DNA from: a virus
Virus record (IMG/VR): IMGVR_UViG_3300028595_000024
Coordinates: 1 to 41,920 of that record
Strand: one strand, 5' to 3'
DNA: 41,920 nucleotides
Shown: in pieces, positions 29,143-37,666 of the stretch
Numbering within the stretch: the first letter of the stretch is position 1
How the letters are laid out: the number at the start of each line of letters is the position of its first letter
The notes under the pieces: model-generated
Databases searched by the model: none
Seen by the model: the letters and a program-made list of their open reading frames with translations, nothing else
What the model was told of the DNA's origin: nothing
Translations under genes and position numbers: made by a program

Positions 29143-31109
29143 TTTTAGATAAAGAGAAGCAAGATAGATTAAATAAGCTGAAGTCGTTGTGCCAAAACGA
29201 CTTGAAGTTTTTGTGTAAAAACATACTGGATATGAAGGATTGGCAAGACGGGCTACACGACGAGTTAGCCGAGTTCTTGATGAGGGAGCACTCAAGAAAA
29301 TTAATATTAATACCGAGGAACCATCTCAAAACAAGCATTTGCACCGTCGGTTTTGCAATCCTTAGCATTTTAAAGAATCCCGACATACGGATTCTCATCA
29401 CCAACGCCACACTGAGAAGAACGGAAGAAATCATGTCCCAAATACAGGGATATCTGAAGGATTCCGTTCTTCCCGGCATCTTCGGGGAATTTGAAAACAA
29501 AAGCACCCGTTGGACGATTGATCAAATCACCATAGCGCAGAGAAAGTCTAAAGCCATAAAAGAGCCCACCATTTCTATTGCCTCTATTACCACAAACGTA
29601 ACTGGGGGTCACTACGACCTCATCATCCATGACGACCTAGTGGAAAGAGGCAATATTGGAACAGCCGAGCAAATGCAGAAGGTGAAGGACTTTTTCACGG
29701 ATTCCCTCAACCTGGCCCCGAATTCCCCCATTGTGACGATAGGGACTCGTTGGGCCATGGATGATCTCTACGGGGATCTTCTAGGAATGAAAGACTTCGC
29801 CAATTTTGTGCGAGCTGCTGTGGACGACGGGGGAAATGTCATATTTCCCAATATGGTGTGCAAAGACAGGTCTGATAAAGACTGGCAGAAGAAAATATGT
29901 TTGGAAGCTCAGCTGGAATTGCAAGGAACCTACTCTTTTCACTGCACACCAAAAGAGTCTCCCGTTTTAATGGGGGATTTTACTTACAAGCCCATATCGG
30001 AAGTTAAAGTTGGGGACGAGGTTATTGGGTGGAAGGTAAGTAAGACGGGAAGAAGGCAGGTTGTTAAATCCCTTGTTTTAGCCAACGGCAAAAGAAAGTC
30101 CGTTGTTCAGACGATGGAAATGGAATCAGGAAGAAAAGTGAGATGTACGCCGGATCACAGATGGTATACGGGAAGACTGGACAAAACACATAAAGAATAC
30201 AGCCCCGCAAAAATAGGCTCGAAGCTCATGTTTGTGGCAGATCCCAAAGACGCTGTGTGTCCGAGCGAAATGTTGTGGGGCGCTTCGTGGCTAGGAGGCA
30301 TGTTTGACGGAGTCGTAGGAATAAAAGAAGACGGAATAGAAGACGTTTATTCCATGCAAACAGAGACAGGCAATTACGTCGTGTGGGGATACGCTTCCAA
30401 AAATTGCCAATACATGAATAATCCCACCTCGGAAGACACCATTGAATTCAAGAGGCCGTGGATTACGACATTCGACATGAACAGCGACCTGTTCAACGAG
30501 TTGAAGGGAATTGAAGGGCTCCTCAGCGTTGATCCAGCGTTCCGGCTAAAACAGACGAGTGATTATTCGGGTCTTGTCGTCACCAAGACGACGGAAGATA
30601 ATATGACGTACGTGTTGGAAGCCGAACAGAAGAAAATGAACGCTAAGGAACTGATTCATCGGATATTTCAGCATGTGGAGACGTACAACGTGAAAAAGGC
30701 CGTTATAGAATCCCAGGCCGCCCAAATTGTCCTCATTCAACTGCTGAAAGAGGAAATGAGGAAACGGGGAAAGTTTTTTGTTGTGGAAGAGGTGACGCAG
30801 GACACGAAGGAAACAAAGGCCATGCGTATTAGGGCCTTGATTCCTCATTACGCCAACGGACGAATACTTCACAGGCGGGGGTTGGCGATATTGGAAGATC
30901 AGCTCGTGCAGTTTCCAAGATCCATGCACGACGATGTGTTGGACGCGTTATCCATGCAGTCAAAATATTGGAGAACACCAAGAGGACGACTGGTGAACAA
31001 ATCACATGTTCAACACTGGTCTTGGGATTGGTGGAAGAAGCAAGTGCCTGACCCACGAACATCGGCAGAGAAAAAATTTAGCGCTGTGACGCGAAGGAAT
31101 TGGATTTAA
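29139..31109 (+). CDS. terL: Terminase large subunit interrupted by a mini-intein
   Basis: TTG start overlapping the previous stop (TTGA). The 656-aa precursor contains a 154-aa intein at 269-422; the spliced enzyme is 502 aa, a normal size. ATPase half: adenine and Walker A region LILIPRNHLKTS (59-66 the P-loop), Walker B DLIIHDD (160-166), coupling motif GTRW (202-205). Nuclease half after the intein: SVDPAFRLKQTSDYSG, VIESQAAQIVLI and MHDDVLDAL supply the acidic metal ligands. The junction reads YSFH-CQYMNNP after splicing, matching the conserved F-x-[CSA]-QY-x-NNP motif of terminases. It packages DNA with terS and the portal. Confidence 0.95.
   Translation: MILDKEKQDRLNKLKSLCQNDLKFLCKNILDMKDWQDGLHDELAEFLMREHSRKLILIPRNHLKTSICTVGFAILSILKNPDIRILITNATLRRTEEIMSQIQGYLKDSVLPGIFGEFENKSTRWTIDQITIAQRKSKAIKEPTISIASITTNVTGGHYDLIIHDDLVERGNIGTAEQMQKVKDFFTDSLNLAPNSPIVTIGTRWAMDDLYGDLLGMKDFANFVRAAVDDGGNVIFPNMVCKDRSDKDWQKKICLEAQLELQGTYSFHCTPKESPVLMGDFTYKPISEVKVGDEVIGWKVSKTGRRQVVKSLVLANGKRKSVVQTMEMESGRKVRCTPDHRWYTGRLDKTHKEYSPAKIGSKLMFVADPKDAVCPSEMLWGASWLGGMFDGVVGIKEDGIEDVYSMQTETGNYVVWGYASKNCQYMNNPTSEDTIEFKRPWITTFDMNSDLFNELKGIEGLLSVDPAFRLKQTSDYSGLVVTKTTEDNMTYVLEAEQKKMNAKELIHRIFQHVETYNVKKAVIESQAAQIVLIQLLKEEMRKRGKFFVVEEVTQDTKETKAMRIRALIPHYANGRILHRRGLAILEDQLVQFPRSMHDDVLDALSMQSKYWRTPRGRLVNKSHVQHWSWDWWKKQVPDPRTSAEKKFSAVTRRNWI
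29943..30404 (+). other. Mini-intein (154 aa) inside terL
   Basis: Block A begins at Cys269: CTPKESPVLMGDFTYKPISE, then VGDEVIGW. Block B is VRCTPDHRW with T337 and H340 (intein T69, H72). Block F/G is VYSMQTETGNYVVWGYASKN with C-terminal Asn422, followed by extein Cys423. The penultimate residue is Lys, where His is usual. No homing endonuclease domain remains, but WLGGMFDGVVG (384-394) looks like a decayed LAGLIDADG helix. Confidence 0.92.
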
Positions 31110-33043
31110 TGGCTAGGAAAAAGAAAGACACGGAAGAACAGGAAGTCAACAACTGGCAGGATAAAATCAGCTCAGCGGAAAGATTCCGCGACACATACAA
31201 AAGAAGCTATCTATGGGAAACCTTTCTCATGGAATATAAGTGTTTATGGGATAGGGTGTTGCCTCCCGAAGTCACGCCATTCAATTTTGTGTTCTCTTGG
31301 GCGAAGACGGAAGTGGCCAGCCTGTATTCCAGAGATCCCCATGTGGAAGTGAACCCGACCAAGAACGCCACTGTGGAACAAGCCAAGCTGCGGGAGCTGC
31401 TCATATCAGATTTTATACGAAGAAAGAAAAGCAAGCGAGAAATAAAAAGAATGCTGTTGGACGGAAAGCTTATTGGCCATGGTTGGCTCAAGGTTGGATA
31501 CAACGCCGATTTCGACACAATGGTGGATCGTGATGGGAACCAGCTTCAAACCATCATCAACGAAGACTATTTTATGTACCGCATCCCTTGGCATCACGTG
31601 ACGTTTAATCCGGATTCCATCAATGTGCCTTACGATTGCCGATGGATGGCGCACGAGTTCTGGATTCCTATTGAAGATTTGAAGAAAAAGAAAGGCTGGC
31701 GGCACGTGGAGCAGATGGAGAAGAACGCCGCCCCTCTTCGCCGGTCTGTGGGAGACAGGGAAAGATACAAGGACAGGAAAGACCTCAGCAACTCACTTAC
31801 GCCGGATAGTCTCAATTATTATGACGACGCAAAAATGGTACAAGTGTACGAGATTTGGGACATCAAAAACAAAGAAGTGAAATATATGTCGCCCGGAGTA
31901 AGCGGGTATGTGTTCAATAAACCGTGGCCATATAGAATCATGAAAGGATTTCCCTTCTCATATTTTTGTCCTAATCCCATCAATGACGAACCGTATGGTA
32001 TTCCCGATCCCTTCACGTGGCATGATCAGTTATTGGAACTTATCAAAGACGACTACACAATTGACGACCACGTGAAAAAGGGCAACAGGCAGATTGCGGT
32101 GTCGGAAGACAATGAAATATTGCCGGAGTCCGTTAAGGCGTATGAGGATGGACAAACAGGCGCCATTATTCGATTTCGACAGGTATCGAGTGACAAGCTG
32201 GCTCCCATGCCGTATATGAACGTAAACCCCGATGTGTACGCGTTGAGGCAAATACGAAAAGAAAATATTTTAAACGTGTCTGGTCAAAGCGCCACGGAGC
32301 GAGGGGCCACGGAGCGCACCAGCACACGTACATTTAGGGAGCTGGCGCTTATTGACAGAGGGGCCAAGAACAGGCGTTCCGAACAAGAGGATGTCATGGA
32401 GGATACGCTGGAAGACGCTTTTGGAAAGATCATGGCACTTCAAGCGGAATTTGGGGATATGCCTTATTACGTGCGCGTGACGGGACAACAGCCTCAGAAT
32501 ATTGTGAACGCTATCATGGGAAGACCTTCCGCGACTCAACCGGGATCTATCACGAATGTTGGCCAGAGCGGGATAGAGGGGTTCACGGTAACGAGAGAAG
32601 ACATTGGAATGGACGGAAAAGAAGAATTTGATGTGGAGATACAGGCCGGTTCCACCATTCCAAGAGACAGGGAAACGAAGATTCAAATGCTGAATTTTGT
32701 GGCCGAGAACGCCGTTCAAAGCGGAGCTATCCCAGGCGGGCCTCTCATGGGTACGATTGCTCGGAGATACTTCGAGGAAATGGACGATCCGGAACTCATT
32801 ATGGCTCTGGAAGCGGAAAGACAGGCTCAACAGCAAATCATTGCTAAAAGGGAAGAAGCGTCCAAGACGGCAACACAGCTTGAAGCGGCTAACGAGGCGG
32901 CACAACTTCAGATAAAAGCGGAGAGGGAAGTCACCAAGAAAGGGGAGGCCGATATCAAGAGGTATAACGCCCAAACGGACAGAATTAAAGCGGTTGAACA
33001 AGGAAAGACGGAAAGAGAAAAAGCAAAGAGAGGGGAACCATGA
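31109..33043 (+). CDS. Portal protein
   Basis: ATG 31109 shares a base with the terL stop (TAATG). The 644-aa product fits a P22-type portal: an N-terminal helical region AERFRDTYKRSYLWETFLME, the wing segment FNFVFSWAKTEVASLYSRDP, a beta region with GWLKVGYNADFDT, the stem and crown helices with FTWHDQLLELIKDDYTIDD, and a C-terminal Gln/Ala/Glu/Lys-rich coiled barrel (about 575-644). The dodecameric ring is the packaging port and the tail docking site. Place right after terL is standard. Confidence 0.88.
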   Translation: MARKKKDTEEQEVNNWQDKISSAERFRDTYKRSYLWETFLMEYKCLWDRVLPPEVTPFNFVFSWAKTEVASLYSRDPHVEVNPTKNATVEQAKLRELLISDFIRRKKSKREIKRMLLDGKLIGHGWLKVGYNADFDTMVDRDGNQLQTIINEDYFMYRIPWHHVTFNPDSINVPYDCRWMAHEFWIPIEDLKKKKGWRHVEQMEKNAAPLRRSVGDRERYKDRKDLSNSLTPDSLNYYDDAKMVQVYEIWDIKNKEVKYMSPGVSGYVFNKPWPYRIMKGFPFSYFCPNPINDEPYGIPDPFTWHDQLLELIKDDYTIDDHVKKGNRQIAVSEDNEILPESVKAYEDGQTGAIIRFRQVSSDKLAPMPYMNVNPDVYALRQIRKENILNVSGQSATERGATERTSTRTFRELALIDRGAKNRRSEQEDVMEDTLEDAFGKIMALQAEFGDMPYYVRVTGQQPQNIVNAIMGRPSATQPGSITNVGQSGIEGFTVTREDIGMDGKEEFDVEIQAGSTIPRDRETKIQMLNFVAENAVQSGAIPGGPLMGTIARRYFEEMDDPELIMALEAERQAQQQIIAKREEASKTATQLEAANEAAQLQIKAEREVTKKGEADIKRYNAQTDRIKAVEQGKTEREKAKRGEP

Positions 33044-33369
33044 GAGACGCGTGTGGTAACTGCGGAGCAACAGACTACTCGCATTGGCGGAAAGTATACC
33101 CGGTAAAGAAGCCGGTATATGAAGTATGTGATAAGTGTGAAAAATTAAATCGACCTAGGACGTATGACGACATTTATAAAGGCGATTGTAACAAGGGGGT
33201 ATCCGAGTGTGAACATTTGGCCGATCCTGATACTGGGCAGCCTATCCCTTATTCTACTCCTGGGGAAAAGGCCGCCATTATGAAGAAGTTGGGAGTTGTT
33301 CAGTCGAACAGAGCTGAGAGAGTACACGGCGCGCGAAACGAAACGATTCGCCGCACATATTTTTCCTAA
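33040..33369 (+). CDS. Zinc-ribbon protein downstream of portal
   Basis: A 109-aa protein coupled to portal by an ATGA overlap. CGNCGATD (C5, C8) and CDKCEKL (C30, C33) form a zinc ribbon at the N-terminus; the rest is polar and extended with GDCNKGVSECEHLADPDTGQ. Small Cys-rich proteins of this kind are common after the portal in podoviral genomes; their role is not known to me. Confidence 0.7.
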   Translation: MRDACGNCGATDYSHWRKVYPVKKPVYEVCDKCEKLNRPRTYDDIYKGDCNKGVSECEHLADPDTGQPIPYSTPGEKAAIMKKLGVVQSNRAERVHGARNETIRRTYFS

Positions 33370-33382
33370 TTAGGAGGGCCTA

Positions 33383-33652
33383 GTGCCTAGCACATACAAC
33401 ACGGTATCCGTAGCGACTACGGCCACACAAATATTGTCTCCTGACGCCACCAGGAGGGGATGGGTTATTTATAACGCCGGGGCAAACGCCGTGTATTACG
33501 GCCCGGATGATTCTATAACGACAGCGAATACCGTGGCGCTGCAACCGAAGTCAACAATTTTGAGCAGCGACGTTGTGAATTATAAGGGATCAATATACGG
33601 CATTGTTTCGGCGGGGACGGAAGACGTGAGATATTGGGAATGGGGAACATAG
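33383..33652 (+). CDS. Small beta-rich head or decoration-like protein
   Basis: GTG start after AGGAGGGCCTA. The 89-aa product is a beta-sandwich type: YNTVSVATTATQILSPDATR, RGWVIYNAGANAVYYGPDD, IYGIVSAGTEDVRYWEW. Proteins with this strand order decorate capsids or fibres of many phages. Similar strand patterns occur in the exported protein at 28753. Its stop is one base before the start of the big fibre gene. Confidence 0.65.
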   Translation: MPSTYNTVSVATTATQILSPDATRRGWVIYNAGANAVYYGPDDSITTANTVALQPKSTILSSDVVNYKGSIYGIVSAGTEDVRYWEWGT

Positions 33653-33653
33653 C

Positions 33654-35873
33654 GTGTCCATATATTTAAACGATGGAGGATCGATAACAGTAGGAGCTCC
33701 GATAGTCGGAGGAGATTCAAATACTGTTGTTTATTGTGATTCAAGTGGAAATATAGCGACTTCAACGGATCTTGCTTGGAACGGAACCAATTTTTCTATT
33801 AATGGCGTGTTGGTGTTACAGGATACGGAAGCTATTGATGAAGGTGTTATATTTAAAGGTGGTAGCGCTTTCCTTCATAATTTTCACCATCCAACAGGCA
33901 GCACCGCCGTTCCGCAAGGCTTTAATATTTTTCTTGGCATAGGCGCTGGAAACTTTTCGACAGGATCTACGGCAACGGATGTAACGGACGCTTCATATAA
34001 CATTGGCATCGGCTATTACGCATTACATGATGTGACTGTCGGCAATTATAATTCATGTATTGGTTATAAAGTTTTAGAAAATATAACTACCGGGTTTCAA
34101 AATTCGGCTGTAGGAGAGTCGGCATTAAACAGTTTAACCACAGGGGGAAAGAACTGCGCTGTTGGTTCTGATGCTCTTAGGAACATAAGCGGTTCGGATA
34201 GCAATATAGCTATTGGTGTAAATGCGGGAAGATATTATGGAGCCTATGTTGATGGTAATGCGTCCTCAGAGGAGTCAATTTATATAGGAGAAACAACTAG
34301 AGCTTCCGCTAATGGAAATACTAATGAAATTGTCATAGGCCATTTGGCCCTCGGTAATGGATCAAATACTGTTACTGTTGGATCGTCTGGTTATACAGGG
34401 TTTTATTTGCCGGGGGATGACTATAATATTTATTTGGGGGCTTCAAACGACTATTCTATATGTTGGGACGGCTCTGATGCTGTTCATACCATAAGTGCGG
34501 GTGGTTTCAAATTCACTGCGGGGTTAATTTCCACATATCAATCCGCTGACTCAGAAGGTATCAGAATATACGGGTACGATGATAAAGTAGCTGATTACCT
34601 AAGACTCGGAGTGAGTTCCGCCGGCTCAGGGACAATATATACAACTTCTGGATTTACATTCTCTACGCCGGGGTCAATATGTTTTAACTCCGTTGGCGTA
34701 ACCTATGATTTAAGCGGAAATTTACTAATAAGAGACGCTGATGATAGCTATGCTGTCAGAGCGTTATGGTACTCCCATAACGGCAATTTGATTTTTTATA
34801 GCGGGGCTCCAAGGATACAAAGCGATAATACTAAGCTGTTGTTAGGCGCAGAAGGCGATGCTTCTATCTACTATGACGGCTCTGACATGTATTTCAACAG
34901 TCAAGAAGTAGGTACTGGTGACTTTGTATTTACTGGCGGTAATGTTGGTATACATAATACTAACCCATCGTACCCACTAGATATTTTGATGAGTGCGACC
35001 GATGAACGTGGTATTAATATTGATGGTCTAACAGATTACACAGGCACAGGTAACACAACAGCGTACGCCCTACTATTCCAACGTGATTTAAATTGTGGGA
35101 ATGGAACAGAACCGACAAATTTTATAGGTCGTGCACTTAATATGAATCTAAAGCATACTGATGGTGATTTAACTAACAACAATAAGTCTTTAAGGTCAAC
35201 TCAAGATTATATTACAGATACATCGACATGGAGTAATACGTCAGGTAGTACAAGGTCTGTTAATGTAAGATGCTTTGATGCGGGGATAGGCGGTTCACCG
35301 ACAATATCTAATGACGGTGCAGGTACACTATTATACATGCAACGTGGATTTGACAGCAGGTTAAACGGTACGCCAACATTTGAAAGTACAAGTGGAGTTA
35401 ACCATTGGACAACACACGGTATATATATAGACCATGATTTTTCAGCGACTTTAAGTAGTGGAAGTTTAACTCAACGTCATTATGGTGGATATTTTGATGT
35501 GCGTGGCGATACAACAGGTAGTTCTTTTGGATATGGGTTATATATAGCTGAAACATCTGGATTTGATTTAAATTACAGTTTTTATAATTCTGCATCTTCA
35601 AATATGCACTTGGCAAATGATAATGTAAAAGCATTGTTTGGAAATGGTAATGACGCTTCTCTCTACTACGACAGCGCAGATTTAATTATTAGCTCTGATG
35701 ATGTCGGCACAGGGTCGTGCAAGATAAACTCGTTGGAGATTGATAAAGACGGATTCATCAAACCCATTACTTCGGCAGACGCGGCGGCCCCAAACAACTC
35801 AATTTATTACAGTAGTGACGCGAGCAAACTTGTTTACAAAGATTCTGGTGGAACTGTAAACAACTTATACTAG
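33654..35873 (+). CDS. Large trimeric tail fibre / receptor-binding protein
   Basis: GTG start one base after the previous stop. The 739-aa product has a short N-terminal anchor, then repeats of the type YNIGIGYYALHDVTVGNYNS and NSAVGESALNSLTTGGKNC (about 115-205), a pattern seen in triple-beta-helix fibres, then DNYNIYLGASNDYSICWDGS-like units also found in the 3349 gene. Residues about 435-660 are encoded by DNA that is richer in A and T and uses different codons, so this domain was probably acquired by exchange. The end SADAAAPNNSIYYSSDASKL returns to phage-typical style. Likely host-range determinant. No chaperone (S74) dyad is seen. Confidence 0.75.
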   Translation: MSIYLNDGGSITVGAPIVGGDSNTVVYCDSSGNIATSTDLAWNGTNFSINGVLVLQDTEAIDEGVIFKGGSAFLHNFHHPTGSTAVPQGFNIFLGIGAGNFSTGSTATDVTDASYNIGIGYYALHDVTVGNYNSCIGYKVLENITTGFQNSAVGESALNSLTTGGKNCAVGSDALRNISGSDSNIAIGVNAGRYYGAYVDGNASSEESIYIGETTRASANGNTNEIVIGHLALGNGSNTVTVGSSGYTGFYLPGDDYNIYLGASNDYSICWDGSDAVHTISAGGFKFTAGLISTYQSADSEGIRIYGYDDKVADYLRLGVSSAGSGTIYTTSGFTFSTPGSICFNSVGVTYDLSGNLLIRDADDSYAVRALWYSHNGNLIFYSGAPRIQSDNTKLLLGAEGDASIYYDGSDMYFNSQEVGTGDFVFTGGNVGIHNTNPSYPLDILMSATDERGINIDGLTDYTGTGNTTAYALLFQRDLNCGNGTEPTNFIGRALNMNLKHTDGDLTNNNKSLRSTQDYITDTSTWSNTSGSTRSVNVRCFDAGIGGSPTISNDGAGTLLYMQRGFDSRLNGTPTFESTSGVNHWTTHGIYIDHDFSATLSSGSLTQRHYGGYFDVRGDTTGSSFGYGLYIAETSGFDLNYSFYNSASSNMHLANDNVKALFGNGNDASLYYDSADLIISSDDVGTGSCKINSLEIDKDGFIKPITSADAAAPNNSIYYSSDASKLVYKDSGGTVNNLY

Positions 35874-35882
35874 GAGAAAAAT

Positions 35883-36128
35883 ATGGCAGATTATGTATTT
35901 ACAATGACAATTCCGGAGGCAAAAACGCAGCGTGTCGTTGACGCTATGAAGGGGATATACCCCGTTCCAATAAATGTTGAAACAGGAGAACCCTTATTCA
36001 ACGACGCGCAATGGGCGAAAGAATGCGTTATAAATTTTATAAAGAGAACCGTGTATCGTTATGAGTCATCGGTTGCGGTTAATACAGCAAAAGAAGGTGT
36101 CGAAGAAGACGCCGACATTGTGAACTAA
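35883..36128 (+). CDS. Small conserved phage protein, 81 aa
   Basis: Starts after AGGAGAAAAAT. Reads MADYVFTMTIPEAKTQRVVD, FNDAQWAKECVINFIKRTVY, with a polar acidic tail. I recall the pattern (YVFTxTIPdaKxqRVxDA...AQWAKxxIIxFIK) in many podoviral genomes next to fibre genes; function unknown. Confidence 0.72.
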   Translation: MADYVFTMTIPEAKTQRVVDAMKGIYPVPINVETGEPLFNDAQWAKECVINFIKRTVYRYESSVAVNTAKEGVEEDADIVN

Positions 36129-36139
36129 AAGGAGAATAT

Positions 36140-36316
36140 ATGGATAATATTATTGAATGGGTTGTTAAGTGGTATCCGGTGATTTCATCGGTTATCGGCA
36201 CGTTTGCCATTGTTGCCACTATTACGCCTAACAAAGTAGATAACAAGATTTCTCAATTTTTGATGGATCTTGTGAACTTCCTTGGTGGAAACATCGGGAA
36301 AGCATCAAACAAATAA
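36140..36316 (+). CDS. Small membrane protein, 58 aa
   Basis: Starts after AAAGGAGAATAT. Reads MDNIIEWVVKWYPVISSVIG, TFAIVATITPNKVDNKISQ, then FLMDLVNFLGGNIGKASNK. One clear membrane span (about 12-30) ends at TPNK-DNK, followed by an amphipathic helix. I recall this layout from small proteins near fibre genes. A holin-like or virion membrane role is possible. Confidence 0.65.
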   Translation: MDNIIEWVVKWYPVISSVIGTFAIVATITPNKVDNKISQFLMDLVNFLGGNIGKASNK

Positions 36317-36336
36317 TAAAAAAAACAGGGGAGACC

Positions 36337-36522
36337 ATGACAGAAGAAATTAAACCAGAACAAGCAAAAGAAGTAATCACAAAAGAAATGAAAGAGCGCG
36401 AGGAAAAATGTTCTCAAGCAATAAAAAAAGCTCTTGAAGATAACAAGTGCGTCATGGATGTGGCCATACTTGTGATGGGGCGCGGGAACATGCCCCAAAT
36501 TAAAGTGACAGCCCAGCCCTAG
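36337..36522 (+). CDS. Hypothetical protein, 61 aa
   Basis: Starts after CAGGGGAGACC. An acidic/basic helix (MTEEIKPEQAKEVITKEMKE, KKALEDNKCVMDVAILV) followed by a short extended end (NMPQIKVTAQP). Family unknown; lies in the head gene block. Confidence 0.62.
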   Translation: MTEEIKPEQAKEVITKEMKEREEKCSQAIKKALEDNKCVMDVAILVMGRGNMPQIKVTAQP

Positions 36523-36532
36523 GAGATAAATT

Positions 36533-36790
36533 ATGTCTTTAGATGAACTTGACACAATGATGCAATCAGCGAAAATACAATCCCAGTATACAAGAATACC
36601 ATTCACACTTCCAGGCGTCAAGCCCGGAGACATGGTTATGGGAAAAGTCAAATTCATTGTGAAGGCGATAGACGAAGGCGGGATGCAGATTATGCTTATG
36701 GAGTTTACACCGGGAATGCCGGGGGAAACTTCAGATACCGGGAATCCCGGTAGATTGGGGGGAGGACAGATTATTCCAAGTCCTTCTTAA
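36533..36790 (+). CDS. Hypothetical protein, 85 aa, Gly/Pro-rich end
   Basis: Starts after AGGAGATAAATT. A beta-barrel-like core (LPGVKPGDMVMGKVKFIVKA, GGMQIMLMEFTP) with a disordered tail (GMPGETSDTGNPGRLGGGQI). It precedes the scaffold and capsid genes. A minor head role is inferred. The 35-bp gap after it can fold as CGCGG-AGGCC-CCGCG. Confidence 0.6.
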   Translation: MSLDELDTMMQSAKIQSQYTRIPFTLPGVKPGDMVMGKVKFIVKAIDEGGMQIMLMEFTPGMPGETSDTGNPGRLGGGQIIPSPS

Positions 36791-36825
36791 GCGGATAGCC
36801 GCGGAGGCCCCGCGAAGGAGACTAT

Positions 36826-37623
36826 ATGACAGAAGAAGCAAAAGCTAGTAACGAACCAAAGGCGACAGAACCGGCTCAACAGGAGCCCTCAGAAGCGCCG
36901 CAACCGACACAGAACGATCAAAGCCAAGGAAAGCCTCAACAGGCCCCGGCCAAAGAAGATAAATGGGAATTCAACGGCAACTTTGACAAATTGAAGGAAG
37001 AGAAACCCGAATTATACAAGTACGCTACCGGCATACGTCGGTATCTTACGACTAAGGAACAAGACTACAGCAAAAGCGTGAAGTCGGCTCAAGAATACGA
37101 GCAGATCAGGCAATCACCTGTTTGGAACGAGTTCCTTAACTATTACCAGAACAAACAAAATGCCCCACAACAATCTGCACAAGAAGAGACCTATATAGAT
37201 CCCGACACGCAGAAATATGTGGAAAGCAAAGAACAGCTAATCCTGAACGAATTAAAAAACGTGAAAGACGAGCTGGGGAAAGTTAAAAAAGAAAGCGAAA
37301 TCGCCCTTTTTGCCGACTCTCACCCCAAGTTTTGGGAATACGATGAAATTGGGTTAATTCGACCTCTATTACGTGAAGGGAAATCATTATCCGAAGCCTA
37401 CACCCAGGCCGAGGGCATCGTATCGAAATTGAGGAAGGAACAGGTACAACTCAACAATCAGAGAGTACAAGAGAAGATGAACGCCGCCAATACGGTAGGC
37501 CCGTCTATTTCAAATGACTCTGACACCGTGTGGGTAGACCATCCTAACGACGTTTTGACCGCTGCGACTGAACTAGCTATGCAGGGTATAAAAAACAAGA
37601 AAGTCCGTGTTAGGAGAAAATAA
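36826..37623 (+). CDS. Scaffolding protein
   Basis: The 265-aa product lies directly before the capsid gene. The N-terminal 45 residues are Pro/Gln/Glu-rich and disordered (EPAQQEPSEAPQPTQNDQSQ); a helical middle (EEKPELYKYATGIRRYLTTK, QLILNELKNVKDELGKVKKE) shows coiled coil; the end is a basic helix-turn (ELAMQGIKNKKVRVRRK), the usual capsid-binding element of scaffolds. Start after GCGAAGGAGACTAT. Very typical of scaffold proteins that leave before DNA packaging. Confidence 0.8.
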   Translation: MTEEAKASNEPKATEPAQQEPSEAPQPTQNDQSQGKPQQAPAKEDKWEFNGNFDKLKEEKPELYKYATGIRRYLTTKEQDYSKSVKSAQEYEQIRQSPVWNEFLNYYQNKQNAPQQSAQEETYIDPDTQKYVESKEQLILNELKNVKDELGKVKKESEIALFADSHPKFWEYDEIGLIRPLLREGKSLSEAYTQAEGIVSKLRKEQVQLNNQRVQEKMNAANTVGPSISNDSDTVWVDHPNDVLTAATELAMQGIKNKKVRVRRK

Positions 37624-37626
37624 ACT

Positions 37627-37656
37627 CCTCTCATGGATTAATCCAACATAGAGAGG
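37627..37656 (+). promoter_or_regulatory. Nested hairpin in the capsid gene leader
   Basis: CCTCTC pairs with GAGAGG (37651-37656) around the perfect palindrome TGGATTAATCCA (37634-37645). GAGAGG is the best ribosome site for the capsid ATG at 37667, so the structure may adjust capsid translation or protect the mRNA end. Confidence 0.45.
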
Positions 37657-37666
37657 TTCAATTAAA

